This document shows positions 34,964 through 46,125 of a stretch of DNA of 64,000 nt, one piece after another (within the stretch, counting starts at the first letter, position 1; each line of letters opens with the position of its first letter). Below the pieces are notes generated by a model. The model was given only the letters and a program-made list of their open reading frames with translations, made no database searches and was not told where the DNA came from. The position numbers and the translations under genes were made by a program. The stretch spans positions 1 to 64,000 of the forward strand of contig JAGEMR010000145.1 in the NCBI GenBank assembly GCA_021030915.1, given 5' to 3'. Origin of the DNA: Astrothelium macrocarpum. Taxonomy: Eukaryota; Ascomycota; Dothideomycetes; Trypetheliales; Trypetheliaceae.

Positions 34964-35870
34964 GAATAGATGGATAGCTCGGGTCAGATGTCGTATTTTG
35001 TGGCTGTTGTTGCTATTAACAGCCCGCTTGGGTTTCTTTGTAAATATCTAACTCTATATTGTTGGTATGTTGTACATCGTAGACTGTGATGAGTAATTAT
35101 TTTGGATACAGCATTGTTATATAAATGGCTGTTCCTAATATTCTCTCTTTGTCTTGCATACTGATGGAAAAGCTAGTTTTTGCCGGCATTTCCCTGTTTC
35201 AAACGCCCTGGTGCCATTCGGAACTCTTAATACTGCGAAAATTGCCCTTCGAGAAGAGACATCATATTTGAATTCTTGACTACACCAGACAAGCGTAGTG
35301 TCTCGGTATCAAGCATTCTCGTGTTTCCAAGCTGCGCCATGGGTTACTCCATGTATAGTATTTCTCCTACTTACTCATATAATGTCGGCGCGTGCACTAC
35401 TCCCATAACTCCGTGTGCTGAGGAACTGGGTACCCACTTTAGCTTGAGTCGCCACGACTTGAGTTCGCCCGGGCCATCGGAAATTTTAAAGATTTGTAAT
35501 TAAACAAATAAATACGGGGTCTAGCGGAGAAAGTATAATACATACAGTGGATGAAACCAAATGGACCCAAATAGCGAAACATCCAACTAAATTGAGGGTT
35601 TGGCCGACCTACTTGCGGCAACATACTGGACAACACATCATCCTTCTGGAATCTCGACTTCGATTGTCCCCTGGGCACGCAATCGAAGCTGCCAAAGATT
35701 AGTTTTCTGGAAGCGAGCAGGCCGCCACATTTTACTATGCCTTGTACAACAAATGACATGGACATCGGCCACGCGTTACATTCAGCTCGCTCATTGAAAG
35801 TGTCAGGTGACCTCAGAGGACCAAACGCATATGGCACCTTGGTTGCGATCTATAATGCAAAGACGATACT
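34964..35870. other. Intergenic between convergent genes
   Basis: No convincing frame. Contains the 3' ends of the CIA84 and reverse transcriptase genes. Confidence 0.5.
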
Positions 35871-38561
35871 CTAACCTTTCCAGGACACCTTTTGGTTCTG
35901 TAGAAAACTGACCATTCCGACTGGCAACAAACCTTCGTCACCAATTCGGAATCCACCAAATTTTTCAACCATATCCTTCGCAAGCAAGTTCGTCGTCCAT
36001 TTCCAGTATGGTCTAAGGTCTGACCAGCTCTTCCAAACACCCTTCCTGCCCATAGAATCTTCAATTGTACCCACAGAATTGGTCCATATGTAAGACGTAT
36101 CTGGACATTCCTTCAGGCTCATCTCAGGAGGCACGTCCATTAGGTTCTGGTACGCTCCTCCCAACGGGACACTTGTCTGCTCACCAAAGCGCATGTACTC
36201 TTCAAAACTCATGAAAGGTTCATCTTCTGCTACAATTTTCGACAAGGTAGTGTCAGGATATGGCCCATGGTGACCATTGTCAAATCGCTCTTTCGCTCGA
36301 TCGTACACGGATTCTTCTTCCTCGAAAGCCCGGTCAATGCGCTCGGCAGAATCGCGGAATGCGTTCGATTTAATGGCGAACAGCGGTATGAATGGATTCA
36401 ACATCTCCAGCCCGCCAAGTTCGACTGGCAGATAAAAGAAGCCATCTGGCACCGACTCGAATCCAAAACGATCTTTGAGCTTCTTCCTTAGGTAGTCGGG
36501 AGCATTTGTTGTCGCAGGCTCCATGCCTGCAAACAATCCACGTTGTATTCGCTCAAATGTTGCAATCACCATCTCGACATGCTGACGGCCCATGCAATTT
36601 GCCGCTTGCCCAAAGTTTGTCGAGAAAAACTTGGCTACGTAACTGTTCCAAGCCTGTACCCATCCCAGTATACTATCAAACGACTCGAGTTGACGCTTGA
36701 GCTCAATAATGTGCTCGTCTACTTGCTTCTGGTCAATGATCCAGCGACCCAAGTCGGCGTCTAGCTTAAGGAATCCCCAACGAACGGATCCCTCGGGCAG
36801 CTGCGATGATAGTTCGTTCGATACTTTACGAGGCTTCTGAGCATCTGGTCTATAGACAGTCACGGCACCGGTTTTCTCATCGTTCAGCTCCAGACCCATG
36901 ACACTACCAAAGTCCTGCATCGTCTTCCAGGCCTGACCACAGACCGAGCGTTGACCCCAAAACCAGAGATCGTCATGGAATCGATACAAACTGGCTCCTC
37001 CAGTGTTTTTGTTGACAGCAAAATCCAAGCAGAAAAGCACGGCTTCGCCAAGCGCGTCGGCGAGAGCGTGGCTCATTGGTATTCCTCGCATCCTGGTTTG
37101 AGGCTCTGCATTCGGACCATCTTGAGCAAAGACCAATGGCGACTGGAGGAATTTTTGGAAGAAAGTAATCCATTTGGGAGTGATCCCGAAGAATTTCAAG
37201 ACCGCAAAAATGGTAGAATGGGGAACGGATGGCCCGAACCATTTGAAGTCCGATTGGACCACGGTGAATTGCCCGTACAGCTTTGTGTTTAGCAACATCT
37301 CCGTCGTGACCAGATGTAAGAGCTTTTGTTTGATCTTTAGTGGAGATTTGACAGGCTCACTGTCGTCTTCCCACTCCTGACCGTATTCCCTGGATCCTTC
37401 TTGGATCGAAGATGGAAGTTGAGTCATGAAAAAGTTTTCCGTGTACATTTTTCGCCTAGTCTCTCTTACAGTTGATAAAGCAGGGAATTTTTCTAAAAAA
37501 AAATCCCGCCTAGCTCTGTCCTTCTTGCTCATGGCCTTATTAGGACTTTGTATCCACGCTCCAGAATGGAAAAATTGAGTGAATGTCTTCTTCATGAAAA
37601 CCGCCCATTGTGCGCCGATATGATGGAGGAAGAGCGCTTCGTAGATCTCCTCATCCATAAAGACGCGGTATTTGCTGTTTAATTGCCTTCGCATATGTAG
37701 AGGCATCGGAGACGTCATCTAAGACTAACTACTAAGGGAATCAAGTTCCATGTTAAGAACATCTGCTATTTCAGAAAGCGCGGTGTCTCTGTCCTTGAGG
37801 TCGAGAAGAGCCTCTCTCTTAGCACCCACGAAGAGACCTGACTTGAGCACACCATTGACACACCCGCTCAGAACTGAAGCCGTGAAACGCAGATTCGTTT
37901 GTTCATCAAACTTGCGGAAAGCCTCTCGGAGTTCCTGGAGCGGAGTCTTAACGAGCTTCTTCGCCTTGGCAGTAGATCCGAAGATATCTTTTAGATAGTT
38001 CTCAATGTCCTCTCGGTTAGTTTCATGCTGCGAAAAGGCATACTTTTCCCACTCTCGTCTCTGCTCATGGATTTCCTCTCTCCCAATTTCCGCAAATGAG
38101 ACATCAGAATTGTCGTCCGATGATGAAACAGACGATTGTTCGGTTCCGATTGCCTCAGTTGACTTTGTTCCTACCGCATTTCCGTCCGTGTTCTTAATTG
38201 CCTCGGTGACAAGTTGGCCAAACAATATCGCATAGTCATACCTCGTGCTTTGTATATCAAGATCATGCTTGAGTTCAGAAATCCACTTTTCTATGGAAGC
38301 TGACGATACTGACTGATCGTGACGAGCTTGCTCCAAGAAAATTTTCAGGTTAGAGGACGGATTTGATCTGGAAGTCTGAGCAAATAATTTCTTCTCAAAA
38401 GCATCGATAAGAGTTCGTAGCTGATCTGCAGGGTTTTGGTGAGCTTCGACTGCTTGTAAAACCTCAGCCTTTCGCTTTTCAAAGCCTTGCTGCTGCTTGG
38501 AAATCTTCTCGAGCTTGCGGTCGGTCACATATTGCAAGGTGGGGAGGACTGCTGTGGCCAT
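35871..38561 (-). CDS. rvt: Cellular single-copy reverse transcriptase (rvt family)
   Basis: Two frames, 38561-37726 and 37674-35871, join into 879 residues if a 51-bp intron (37725-37675) is removed. Its acceptor (AACAG) and branch (CAATTAAAC) are fair, the donor (GTCTTA) is weak, and the join reads SLSSYKYRVFMDEE. Residues 1-278 are helical and charged, the coiled-coil type N-domain of RVT proteins. RT motifs follow: QSDFKWFG (about 419, first catalytic Asp), RGIPMSHALADAL (475), YRFHDDLWFWG (509, catalytic Asp pair) and GLELNDEKTG (539). There are no LTRs, endonuclease, gag or RNase H, and no second copy here. This matches the domesticated rvt genes known from fungi, some animals, plants and bacteria. 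Their role is unsettled. If the intron is not used, the gene would be broken at 37725. Confidence 0.83.
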
Positions 38562-39794
38562 TGTGGAGGCGTGTCGTGTACTTTGCCGTCGATGGGACTT
38601 GAATACTTGAAATGTTGCGTGTAGCCGAGATCCTGACGTTTGTAAGGTGGCTGCAAAAGAATGTTTATATAACACTTTGATGTCTGGCCAGATGTGAGAA
38701 ACGGATCTGCATCCTGAACCACGGCAATGACTCAGGCGGCTTTTAGTTATGCGCATTTGAGAATACCGACCACTAAAGGCGCAGAATAATCATGCGACTC
38801 AAAAAATCGGGCTACTGCCTGGCCGTGCCTCAGTTCTGCCTAAACCTAACTCCGTACTGCTCTAGCATGCTATTGGCGCGCGATCGCATCACTGGAGAAA
38901 GCGTTAGAACTCCATAGAAATTAAATGCAGACTTGAATGCAATTACGTGTAGGAAGACATAAGATGTACTGTCGTATATCGTGAGTAGTGATTCACGGTC
39001 TGAAGAAATCGCCACGCCCCTAGATCATGGTGGCGCAATGACTCACGAAGATAGAGTGTCCGAACTGTGCCCCCTCAATGGGCTATAGCGTACCACATGT
39101 CAAAATTTGGGATCCGATAATAGCGCGATATACTCCAAGCTTGCTTGAGATATTGTTTATGTAACCGTGCGCCTGGCCTCTTTCTAGACTGGGCAACTTC
39201 ATGCTCGATGCTGTATTTCACAAAGTGCAACTTGTTGAGGGCTCAAGTTTGGAGACTCAAAATCTTCAGAATAGGATTATAATAGATGTAGGCAAAATCC
39301 AATTGATCATTTAGAAAAATGAGCTGAAAAGTGAGGCTAAAAACAGGTAAGCAAAAGTGAGTAAGTTCTGTGCTGGGAATTTTGGTCCAACATGAAACTC
39401 AATGTCTAGAATTGTGCATTTCAACATTGTTGATTCAATTACAAGATAGGGTCGTGCTTGTCTGGAAAAGAAAAAGTTTTAACCATTTTAGGCAACAAGT
39501 AATGCTCGTCGAGTCTTTACTCAAGCCACACATATTGACAGATTAGAATATCCAATCTGGTAATAACTTGTGTATACAGAGTATTTCGCGCTAATATGGA
39601 CTTGACATTTTGGGCGCTATGGCCTACCGTGCTCTTTCCAGTCAGTCGCAAATTTTTCCAGGTCTTTCTGATTAGAATAGTTGCTAGAAAATTTCGCTTT
39701 TCCGTGGATAATTGTTTCGGAATTAAGATTGAGTATGGACAAGCAACGGCCAAACACCCTTAGTACTGAGAAATCTGATTCCGAAAAGGCTTTT
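38562..39794. other. Intergenic, no supported gene
   Basis: Upstream of the rvt gene and downstream of the Helo-like gene. Short minus-strand frames (38830-39015, 39517-39753) show no domains. Confidence 0.5.
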
Positions 39795-40821
39795 TCACTT
39801 TAAGTCCATATCTCCAGTCATAGATCTTGTCGTGATTTGCCCTCTTTTACGAAGTAATTCGATGTGTGAATGCGTTTCGTCGCCACGGATATCTTCGTCA
39901 TCGAGCAGCCATACGCCAAAGGAGCCTCTCCAGCCCCTCCTATTTGGCGGATCACCTAGGTGGTGCCACTCGCCAACAATACCGAAGGCGGTAAAACTTC
40001 CAACATACTCCCAACTGGGTTTGGCTTTACCAGGCTTCACGTGATAATATTTTTTGACAAATGCAACCCTATTATTGGCCCCATTGAATCTGCCCTCAAC
40101 TGTTGCATGACCAGTCGAGTCCTGTGTGCTGCCAAAGATCTGACTTCCGCGTATGGCCAGCGAGTATTCGACGATATCTAGTGGAGGCGTCTCGAAGGTA
40201 GGAGGATTGTAGTTTTGGCAAGTGGCTGCATAATCGAAGAAGCCACGAGCGGTAATATTGCCTGTCTTGTGCGCAGCCAACAACCAACGTGCAGTTTCAG
40301 GGCGAACACGATCCGCTTGCTGATCCTGATTTATGGATCCAGTAGGTCTCGTTACAGGTAGGTCTCGCTTCGTGACAGCGTCACTGAAAAAGACTGTCAG
40401 CAAATTTTGCTTGTAGCCATGATTTGGACACAATCCAACCCTACAGTATAATTGTTGCCACACTAGTATTCAGGACTGTCAACCTCACAGTTAATCGCGA
40501 TTCAAGTTCCGTAGGATTCTGAAGTAGCCTATATTTCATTTTTCCGAGTTTTGACTGATGAGAATCCAGGTCAAGGGAGAGGTCTGTTGTAATTTTTCTT
40601 AAACTAAGGACTGCCTCGGCTAGACTGTTTTTATGGATTGCTGGCAGGTCATCAAAGATCGGTTCGACTGAACACAACGCACTCTGCATACACAGATAGA
40701 TACTATTGACAAGACTCGTTATACTGTCAAATTCATGGGATGCCCCTTTGCACTTCTGATAAGTCGTATACAACAGCGTTGAGATGGAAACAATATCGCC
40801 AATCGACACCGGTGATGCCAT
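39795..40821 (-). CDS. Helo-like N-domain fused to a C-terminal beta-rich domain
   Basis: Exons 40821-40445 and 40383-39795 (61-bp intron) give 321 residues. I start at 40821 (MASPVSIGDIVSIS) because upstream codons look like leader. Residues 1-125 are the helical N-terminal domain found in many fungal NLRs and ankyrin proteins (ISTLLYTTYQKC, FDSITSLVNSIYLC). A short linker follows, then from about 195 a Gly/aromatic-rich beta region: GSQIFGSTQDS, ATVEGRFNG, AFVKKYYHV, WEYVGSFTAFGIVGEWHH and GSFGVWLLDDED. The spacing suggests a small beta barrel, though I cannot name the family with certainty. There is no NTPase domain, so it looks like an adaptor or sensor linked to NLR systems (inference). 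No signal peptide. Confidence 0.75.
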
Positions 40822-41687
40822 TGTTTGTCCTGAATTACTGTTCAACGAAAGGGAAGGCGTGGGGCATTCGGAAAAGGCTCTCTGAGGGATTAGGACACGA
40901 AGAAACAAAAGCAGAAGAGTTAGCAAGATTTTGTCGGGCTCCAGGACTTGATACAGATTGACAATGCGGAGTAAAGGGGGTGGCTGGATGATAGGGCAAG
41001 GCTGAAGAATTAATATGCTTTCTTTTTAGAGCGGAGTTTTAGCCGCTATTTGAACAGCCATATGCAACTCAATCAGAAATCCGGATTCCCTCTGTTTTTG
41101 ACTTTCATAGACAGAGGTCTCACCTTATTTAGCTATTGCTCCTGCTGGGTTCTTAGGACGCCTCAGCAGTTCTGTAGCTAGAGATAAACCAGGGATATCA
41201 TCAGAACAGAGATATAGTCGTTGGAATGTTTGGCGTCCTTTCGAACACTGCTCCACCACTAGCGATCACAACAGGATGGGAAATCCCCACATCATTCCCC
41301 AAGAAATTCCCCAATGGAAGGGAAATAAGATGGGATTAAAGATAACTTAATTCCCCATTCTGCACATCTGGATGTGTTGGGAGGGCAGTAAAAAGCTCGG
41401 GCGGATTTGGCGGAGGTTGCGAGGAGACGATGAGCAATATAGGGTATCTACTATCATAGTAAACTTGAGCGGAAGTTAGCTAAAACCGGAGCAGTATAAT
41501 CCAGCATAAAAGCTTGCCAATCTATACAAAGAAATGACTTTGGAGTCTGTACTGAATTGTACGTTGGCTGTAAATTCCTCAGCATACGTAAGCCCACTCC
41601 AAAGGTGAATCACGCTTGTCCCGATTAGTCGTCCATCGTGAACTTTATGTCATCTACATCCGATCAGATTCCTTTAATACATCCACA
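40822..41687. other. Intergenic, divergent promoters
   Basis: Shared upstream region of the Helo-like gene and the complex I subunit gene. I see no other feature. Confidence 0.5.
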
Positions 41688-42760
41688 ATGGCTTCTAAAC
41701 TGGCTCCATTTCTCCTTCGAAGGAGCTGTGGCTTTACTCGCGTCGCCCCAACACAGCAATGTCGGAGGATCACGTCTACTTCATCACGATTAAGCTCTTC
41801 TCTCAACGTTGTACGTTCAATCAATGCATTATACAGGATACTACAATACTCATGATCTTACCAGCACCGCGACACTACAGACAATAACCCAAACATTCCC
41901 TTCAAGTTCACGTCCCAGAATGAAAAACTTATTGAAGAGATCCTCACTCGCTACCCCTCTCAATATAAGAAGGCCGCTGTGATGCCTCTTCTCGACCTTG
42001 GCCAACGACAACACGGCTTCACTAGCATAAGCGTCATGAACGAGGTCGCCCGCATCCTTGAGATGCCCCCAATGCGTGTCTACGAAGTCGCCACCTTCTA
42101 CACAATGTACAACCGGAGTCCCGTTGGCAAATACCATGTCCAAGTCTGCACAACAGTAAGGTCCCCTCAATCCTCGTCTACTTTTCGCCCTCCATCTCCT
42201 CTCCCCAACCAATCCACTCCCACAAGCCTCCCACTAACATCTCCATCTCCCATCCGCAGACACCCTGCCAACTCCGCGACTCCGACGCCATCATGCGCGC
42301 CGTCACCACGCACCTCGGCATCTCCCACGGCGAAACGACGCCGGACAACCTCTTCACCCTCACCGAAGTCGAGTGCCTCGGCGCGTGCGCCAACGCGCCC
42401 ATGCTCCAGATCAACGACGACTATTACGAGGACCTCACCTACGACACCACCGTCGACCTACTGAAAGCGCTGCAAGCCGCGGCCGAGACAACGGGTGCGC
42501 ACGCTACGGGGACTGCGCCGGGGTTGGCGGGGGAGGCCGGGAAGGAGGGCGCGGGCAAGGGGGAGGAGAGAGCGGTTGAGGGCAGTGGAGAGAGGGTGAG
42601 CGGTGTACAGGGGAGGGGATATGCGGCAGGTGGGGTGAAGGTGCCGAGTCCGGGGCCGTTGAGTGGGAGGGTTACGTGTGAGCCTAAGGCCGGGCTGACG
42701 AGTCTGACGGACGTAAAAGAGTGGGGAGAGGGGATGATGAGGAAGGATGGGGTGTTGTGA
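41688..42760 (+). CDS. nuo24: NADH:ubiquinone oxidoreductase 24-kDa subunit (NDUFV2/NuoE type)
   Basis: Exons 41688-41810, 41865-42155 and 42260-42760 (introns 54 and 104 bp) give 304 residues. An Arg/Ser-rich presequence (about 1-38) directs import. The thioredoxin-like fold carries the [2Fe-2S] N1a cluster ligands in VCTTTPC (Cys136, Cys141) and CLGAC (Cys177, Cys181); the first motif is rebuilt exactly across the second intron, which confirms it. Family motifs LGQRQHGF and YEVATFYTMYN are present. The subunit sits in the matrix arm of complex I beside the FMN subunit. After about residue 205 the protein has a Gly/Glu/Ala-rich, low-complexity stretch before the conserved end (CEPKAGLTSL), longer than in most relatives, with GC-rich codons. 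Confidence 0.95.
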
Positions 42761-43360
42761 TGGGCGGGAGGGGATGACTTGCTGTGAGGGGATTGCGTGG
42801 TTTTGTAGATAGATCTTGGAACTGTGATATAAAGTTTCGGCTCAGAGCTTTGGGCTTGCCTAGTGGGCATCCATTGCCTGTATCAATAGATGACGATTCA
42901 AGTGTTAGTTCTTTGGATGATAATGAGCATATGGCTGTGCTCTCGTGCTGTACGTAAATGCCTTACTGTCGATGTTTGCCACGACGCAACATCGGCTCGG
43001 TATGGCGACACACAATTTGCCAATTGCTTTGACTTCATTTCGACCGAAGATTTTCAGCCGATAGTTCGGTATTGTAACGTTGCATTGGCGACGTGTATAA
43101 AGCTTGCGCGAATCCTAATCATTGGGTGTCAGGTTTTCCGCACAAATCCTCAAAAGATAATTCCATTCAAACCCAGGCTCTTCGGTGGTATCTTCGCATT
43201 CTAGTTCGGCTAAAGTGTTAAACTTCAATGATTCTGTAGTCTATCCCAAACATCCTCGCTATCCATGCCAATTTATGCAGTCCATTATTGCACAATTCCG
43301 ATAAATCCAATAAGATATGCATTTCCAATCCCCATCTTTCTCCATAAGCAAAATCACATC
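42761..43360. other. Intergenic between convergent genes
   Basis: 3' regions of nuo24 and vps62. A 104-codon plus-strand frame (42890-43204) has no domain. Confidence 0.5.
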
Positions 43361-45127
43361 TCATTCCTCACCCTCATCCTCCCTCTCCACACCATAGTCC
43401 TCTCCCTTCCCATCCTCTCCATACTCATCCCACCTCCTCATCAACTTCACTCTCGAACCACCGATCCCTCCCTCACCCCATCTTCGTATCGTACATTGCC
43501 CGGGACTCTGACACACCTTTGTCCTCGCGAGATTCTTCGCCCATGGCCCAATTGGTCCACTCACATAGTGATACTGCCCTGCAAACCGGTACTGGCGCTC
43601 GTCAGACAGCGGATACACCTTATCGCCCCAGTGGCCGCGGAAGAGGAACCACTCGAGAGGTGCGTGCGGTGTCCGGGTCGACGCACGCAAAATTGGACGA
43701 CTCGGGCCCTGGATGTTGTTCGAAGGGGATGATGATGGATCGGCCAGGTCGGATGGTAGAGCTGTGGGGATTTTGCTATCGAGGTCAGGGATTTTGTTGT
43801 TGAGGGCGGGAAGTGGCTGTTGAGTGGGTGCGTCGGGATCATCGAAAGGTTTGTGTGGGAGCTCGTAAGTATATGAATAGAGGTTGAGGGTTGGGTCCCA
43901 CAGGGGACCTCGGTCAGTTTCGTCATGAAGGAGACCCCAGGGAAGAATGTAAGCGTGCGTGCCAGGTGTGGCATACATGGCGTGTGTGCCCGTGGCTGAA
44001 TACGCTACCGGCTTTGAGAAAATCAGTGCTTTGGTCTTCAGGTGGAAAGAGCGATGATAACGCCAGCTCACCCGTTTGCCTATCTTCTCTACAGCTTCGT
44101 ACGAATAGGCTTCTCCGAAACTGTGTTCGCTGAAAAACACCTCGATTGGCTCGCCATACTTGAATCGCACAAGGGTATGTTCCCAATCACCAACGTGGTT
44201 CCCAAACCGCACATTCAATACCTCATTTCCGAGATTGTAACTGTAAAAGAAGAACCAGAACGCATCGATAATCCCATTACCTTTATCAATTGCAACGAGA
44301 ACGGCCGGCGCATCGCTGCGTCCACCGCATGGCTTCTTCTTTGACTGGTCACAAACAGAGTCAGGCTTGTATCCCTTATGTAGTCTTTTTTCAAAAACAT
44401 TGTTCATGCCTCTTAATTCGATTTTTGATTTTGATTTTGATTCGGGTGGTTTACAGTGAGAATCCGTATCCACAGCCTTGCATTTTTCATCGTCTGGTAA
44501 TGTCGGGATATTATTCTTTCCGCCAAGCCATTCCGGTCTATTTTCTACATTGTCATCGCTTTGTAAATATACATTGCGTGACCCATATTTATTTAGCTGG
44601 TTCAAGTTTGTTAGATTCGGCGAGTGGAAGTCTCCTCGCAGTGAGGTGTAATTTAGGTGGGGCGTAGTATGAATAAGATGATCCGCAATGTCGCATGGCC
44701 AAAACTCCTCGCCAGAATAAAGATGAACATAGGGAGCATAATTGAAAACGTATTGGGGTATCTCGCGCAGTCTTCTTTCATCTTCGGTCCAGTCCTCGGG
44801 TCGTGTCCTACCACCATTCCAAAAACTCCTTTTCCATTTTTCCTCCTCTTCCAGTTCCTGAGGTGTTCGCGTGGACTCTTGATATGTTTCACCTGTCCAG
44901 CTTGATTGATCGGTCAAGTGCGGAAGACCACAAATACCGATCCACTTGCAGACCTGTCTATCAGCCATCGAATTTGATGTTCCGATCCATCGTCTTTCTG
45001 CGGCGGCAGCTGAAACATCAAGACGAAGCAGGCGTATCTGAAAACTGAGCTCCAATAAACCACAGATTCCAAGTATCGATGAAAGTGTAGCGAGAGTTGC
45101 AGTCCTCAACTGCCGAGTCTTCTTCAT
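43361..45127 (-). CDS. vps62: Vacuolar protein sorting protein 62-like (Vps62 domain)
   Basis: 588 residues, no intron needed. The frame is open further upstream to 45406 but begins there with GTG; the first ATG is 45127, giving MKKTRQLRT then a hydrophobic segment (about 10-30, ATLATLSSILGICGLLEL), probably a signal anchor. The Vps62 domain is clear: NYAPYVHLYSGEEFWPCD, DAFWFFFYSYNLGN, GNHVGDWEHT, VFFSEHSFGEAYSYE, ATGTHAMYATPGTHAY and a C-terminal FRGHWGDKVYP. Yeast Vps62 affects cytoplasm-to-vacuole delivery, but its biochemical role is unknown. The end is acidic and Arg-rich. An upstream exon cannot be excluded. Confidence 0.88.
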   Translation of the reverse strand: MKKTRQLRTATLATLSSILGICGLLELSFQIRLLRLDVSAAAAERRWIGTSNSMADRQVCKWIGICGLPHLTDQSSWTGETYQESTRTPQELEEEEKWKRSFWNGGRTRPEDWTEDERRLREIPQYVFNYAPYVHLYSGEEFWPCDIADHLIHTTPHLNYTSLRGDFHSPNLTNLNQLNKYGSRNVYLQSDDNVENRPEWLGGKNNIPTLPDDEKCKAVDTDSHCKPPESKSKSKIELRGMNNVFEKRLHKGYKPDSVCDQSKKKPCGGRSDAPAVLVAIDKGNGIIDAFWFFFYSYNLGNEVLNVRFGNHVGDWEHTLVRFKYGEPIEVFFSEHSFGEAYSYEAVEKIGKRVSWRYHRSFHLKTKALIFSKPVAYSATGTHAMYATPGTHAYILPWGLLHDETDRGPLWDPTLNLYSYTYELPHKPFDDPDAPTQQPLPALNNKIPDLDSKIPTALPSDLADPSSSPSNNIQGPSRPILRASTRTPHAPLEWFLFRGHWGDKVYPLSDERQYRFAGQYHYVSGPIGPWAKNLARTKVCQSPGQCTIRRWGEGGIGGSRVKLMRRWDEYGEDGKGEDYGVEREDEGEE

Positions 45128-46125
45128 GATGATGTCCAGCACGGAATCTGCGACGGCCTCGTTGGGTGACAGTTCAGAACATTGTGCGTTGGAGGGTATC
45201 TCATGAGAAACAATGATATCGTGGTAAGGCAGCTCGCTGAAAGAATGTTCACGAGTCGCGTAATCAAACGAGGATGGAGTTGTGTACAAGACGCTTGCCA
45301 CCTGGGCAGCTGTTGGACTGGACGATATCGATGTTGATGTATGGTCGAACGGTCTGAGCGGTGCCTGACCGCCATCATGGAGTAGAGTGGCCACTACAGT
45401 AAACACGGCGGGTCAGCATTTCTGATAGACAATTCCAAGGACTTTGGCAAGTTGTGGTGTAGTGAATGTCTGCAGCTGCCGATAAGGAACAGAGCCTAGC
45501 TCCAGGTCCGAAATCGCAGTACATCACGTAGTACGATTGAGTAAATGGTCGAGCTAAATAGCTGAAGCTCCGGCGGGTGTCATCGGTTGATCGGCTTGTA
45601 ATACTTTCCGGTAGATGCCGAAAGAGATGGACTTACTGATGCGTGGTACTCCGTATCACTATCTCATCCGTAATGGCGTCCTTTGATGCAGAATTGAAAG
45701 TTTTGTTTGATGGATTGTTGCTAATCGGGGCAAGCTTGAAAAGCCCATGCCAGGCGAAGCAGAGGACCAGCTCCGGTGAAGAGTTTCGTACAAACTAAGG
45801 AAAGTGATGATGATGGCTCCGGCCTGCCGGGTTCAGCGAAGAGGTTATGCACGCATCATCTCCCGCCCGCCGCTATCCGCATAGGGCTGATGCATAACTG
45901 AAGTAACCGTGGATACGTCAGATCTTCAACAGGGATCTCAATTCATTCACCACCGCAATTCGGACTCCACAAATGTGCCTCAATCTTGTAATACTGTGAA
46001 GTCTACGGCTTCATCACGTGTGCCGTCGCTTAGTCTTCCTGCAACTTTAACAACCTTTAACAAAGCTACTCGTCCGCCTTATTCTCCAGTAGACATGACT
46101 CCCCGCCAACACTCGGATGACAAGC
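45128..46125. other. Intergenic, divergent promoters
   Basis: Upstream of vps62 and of the TFIIIC subunit gene. A 76-codon frame (45909-46139) runs into the TFIIIC gene out of frame and looks spurious. Confidence 0.5.

Noticed and set aside
35871..37718. Reverse transcriptase as part of a LINE or LTR retrotransposon
   Set aside because: No LTRs, target duplication, endonuclease, RNase H or gag; the motifs (HDD, GIPMSHA) and N-domain fit cellular rvt.
45128..45406. Longer Vps62 start at 45406
   Set aside because: The frame there begins with GTG and the extra residues look non-coding; the first ATG with a hydrophobic segment is at 45127.
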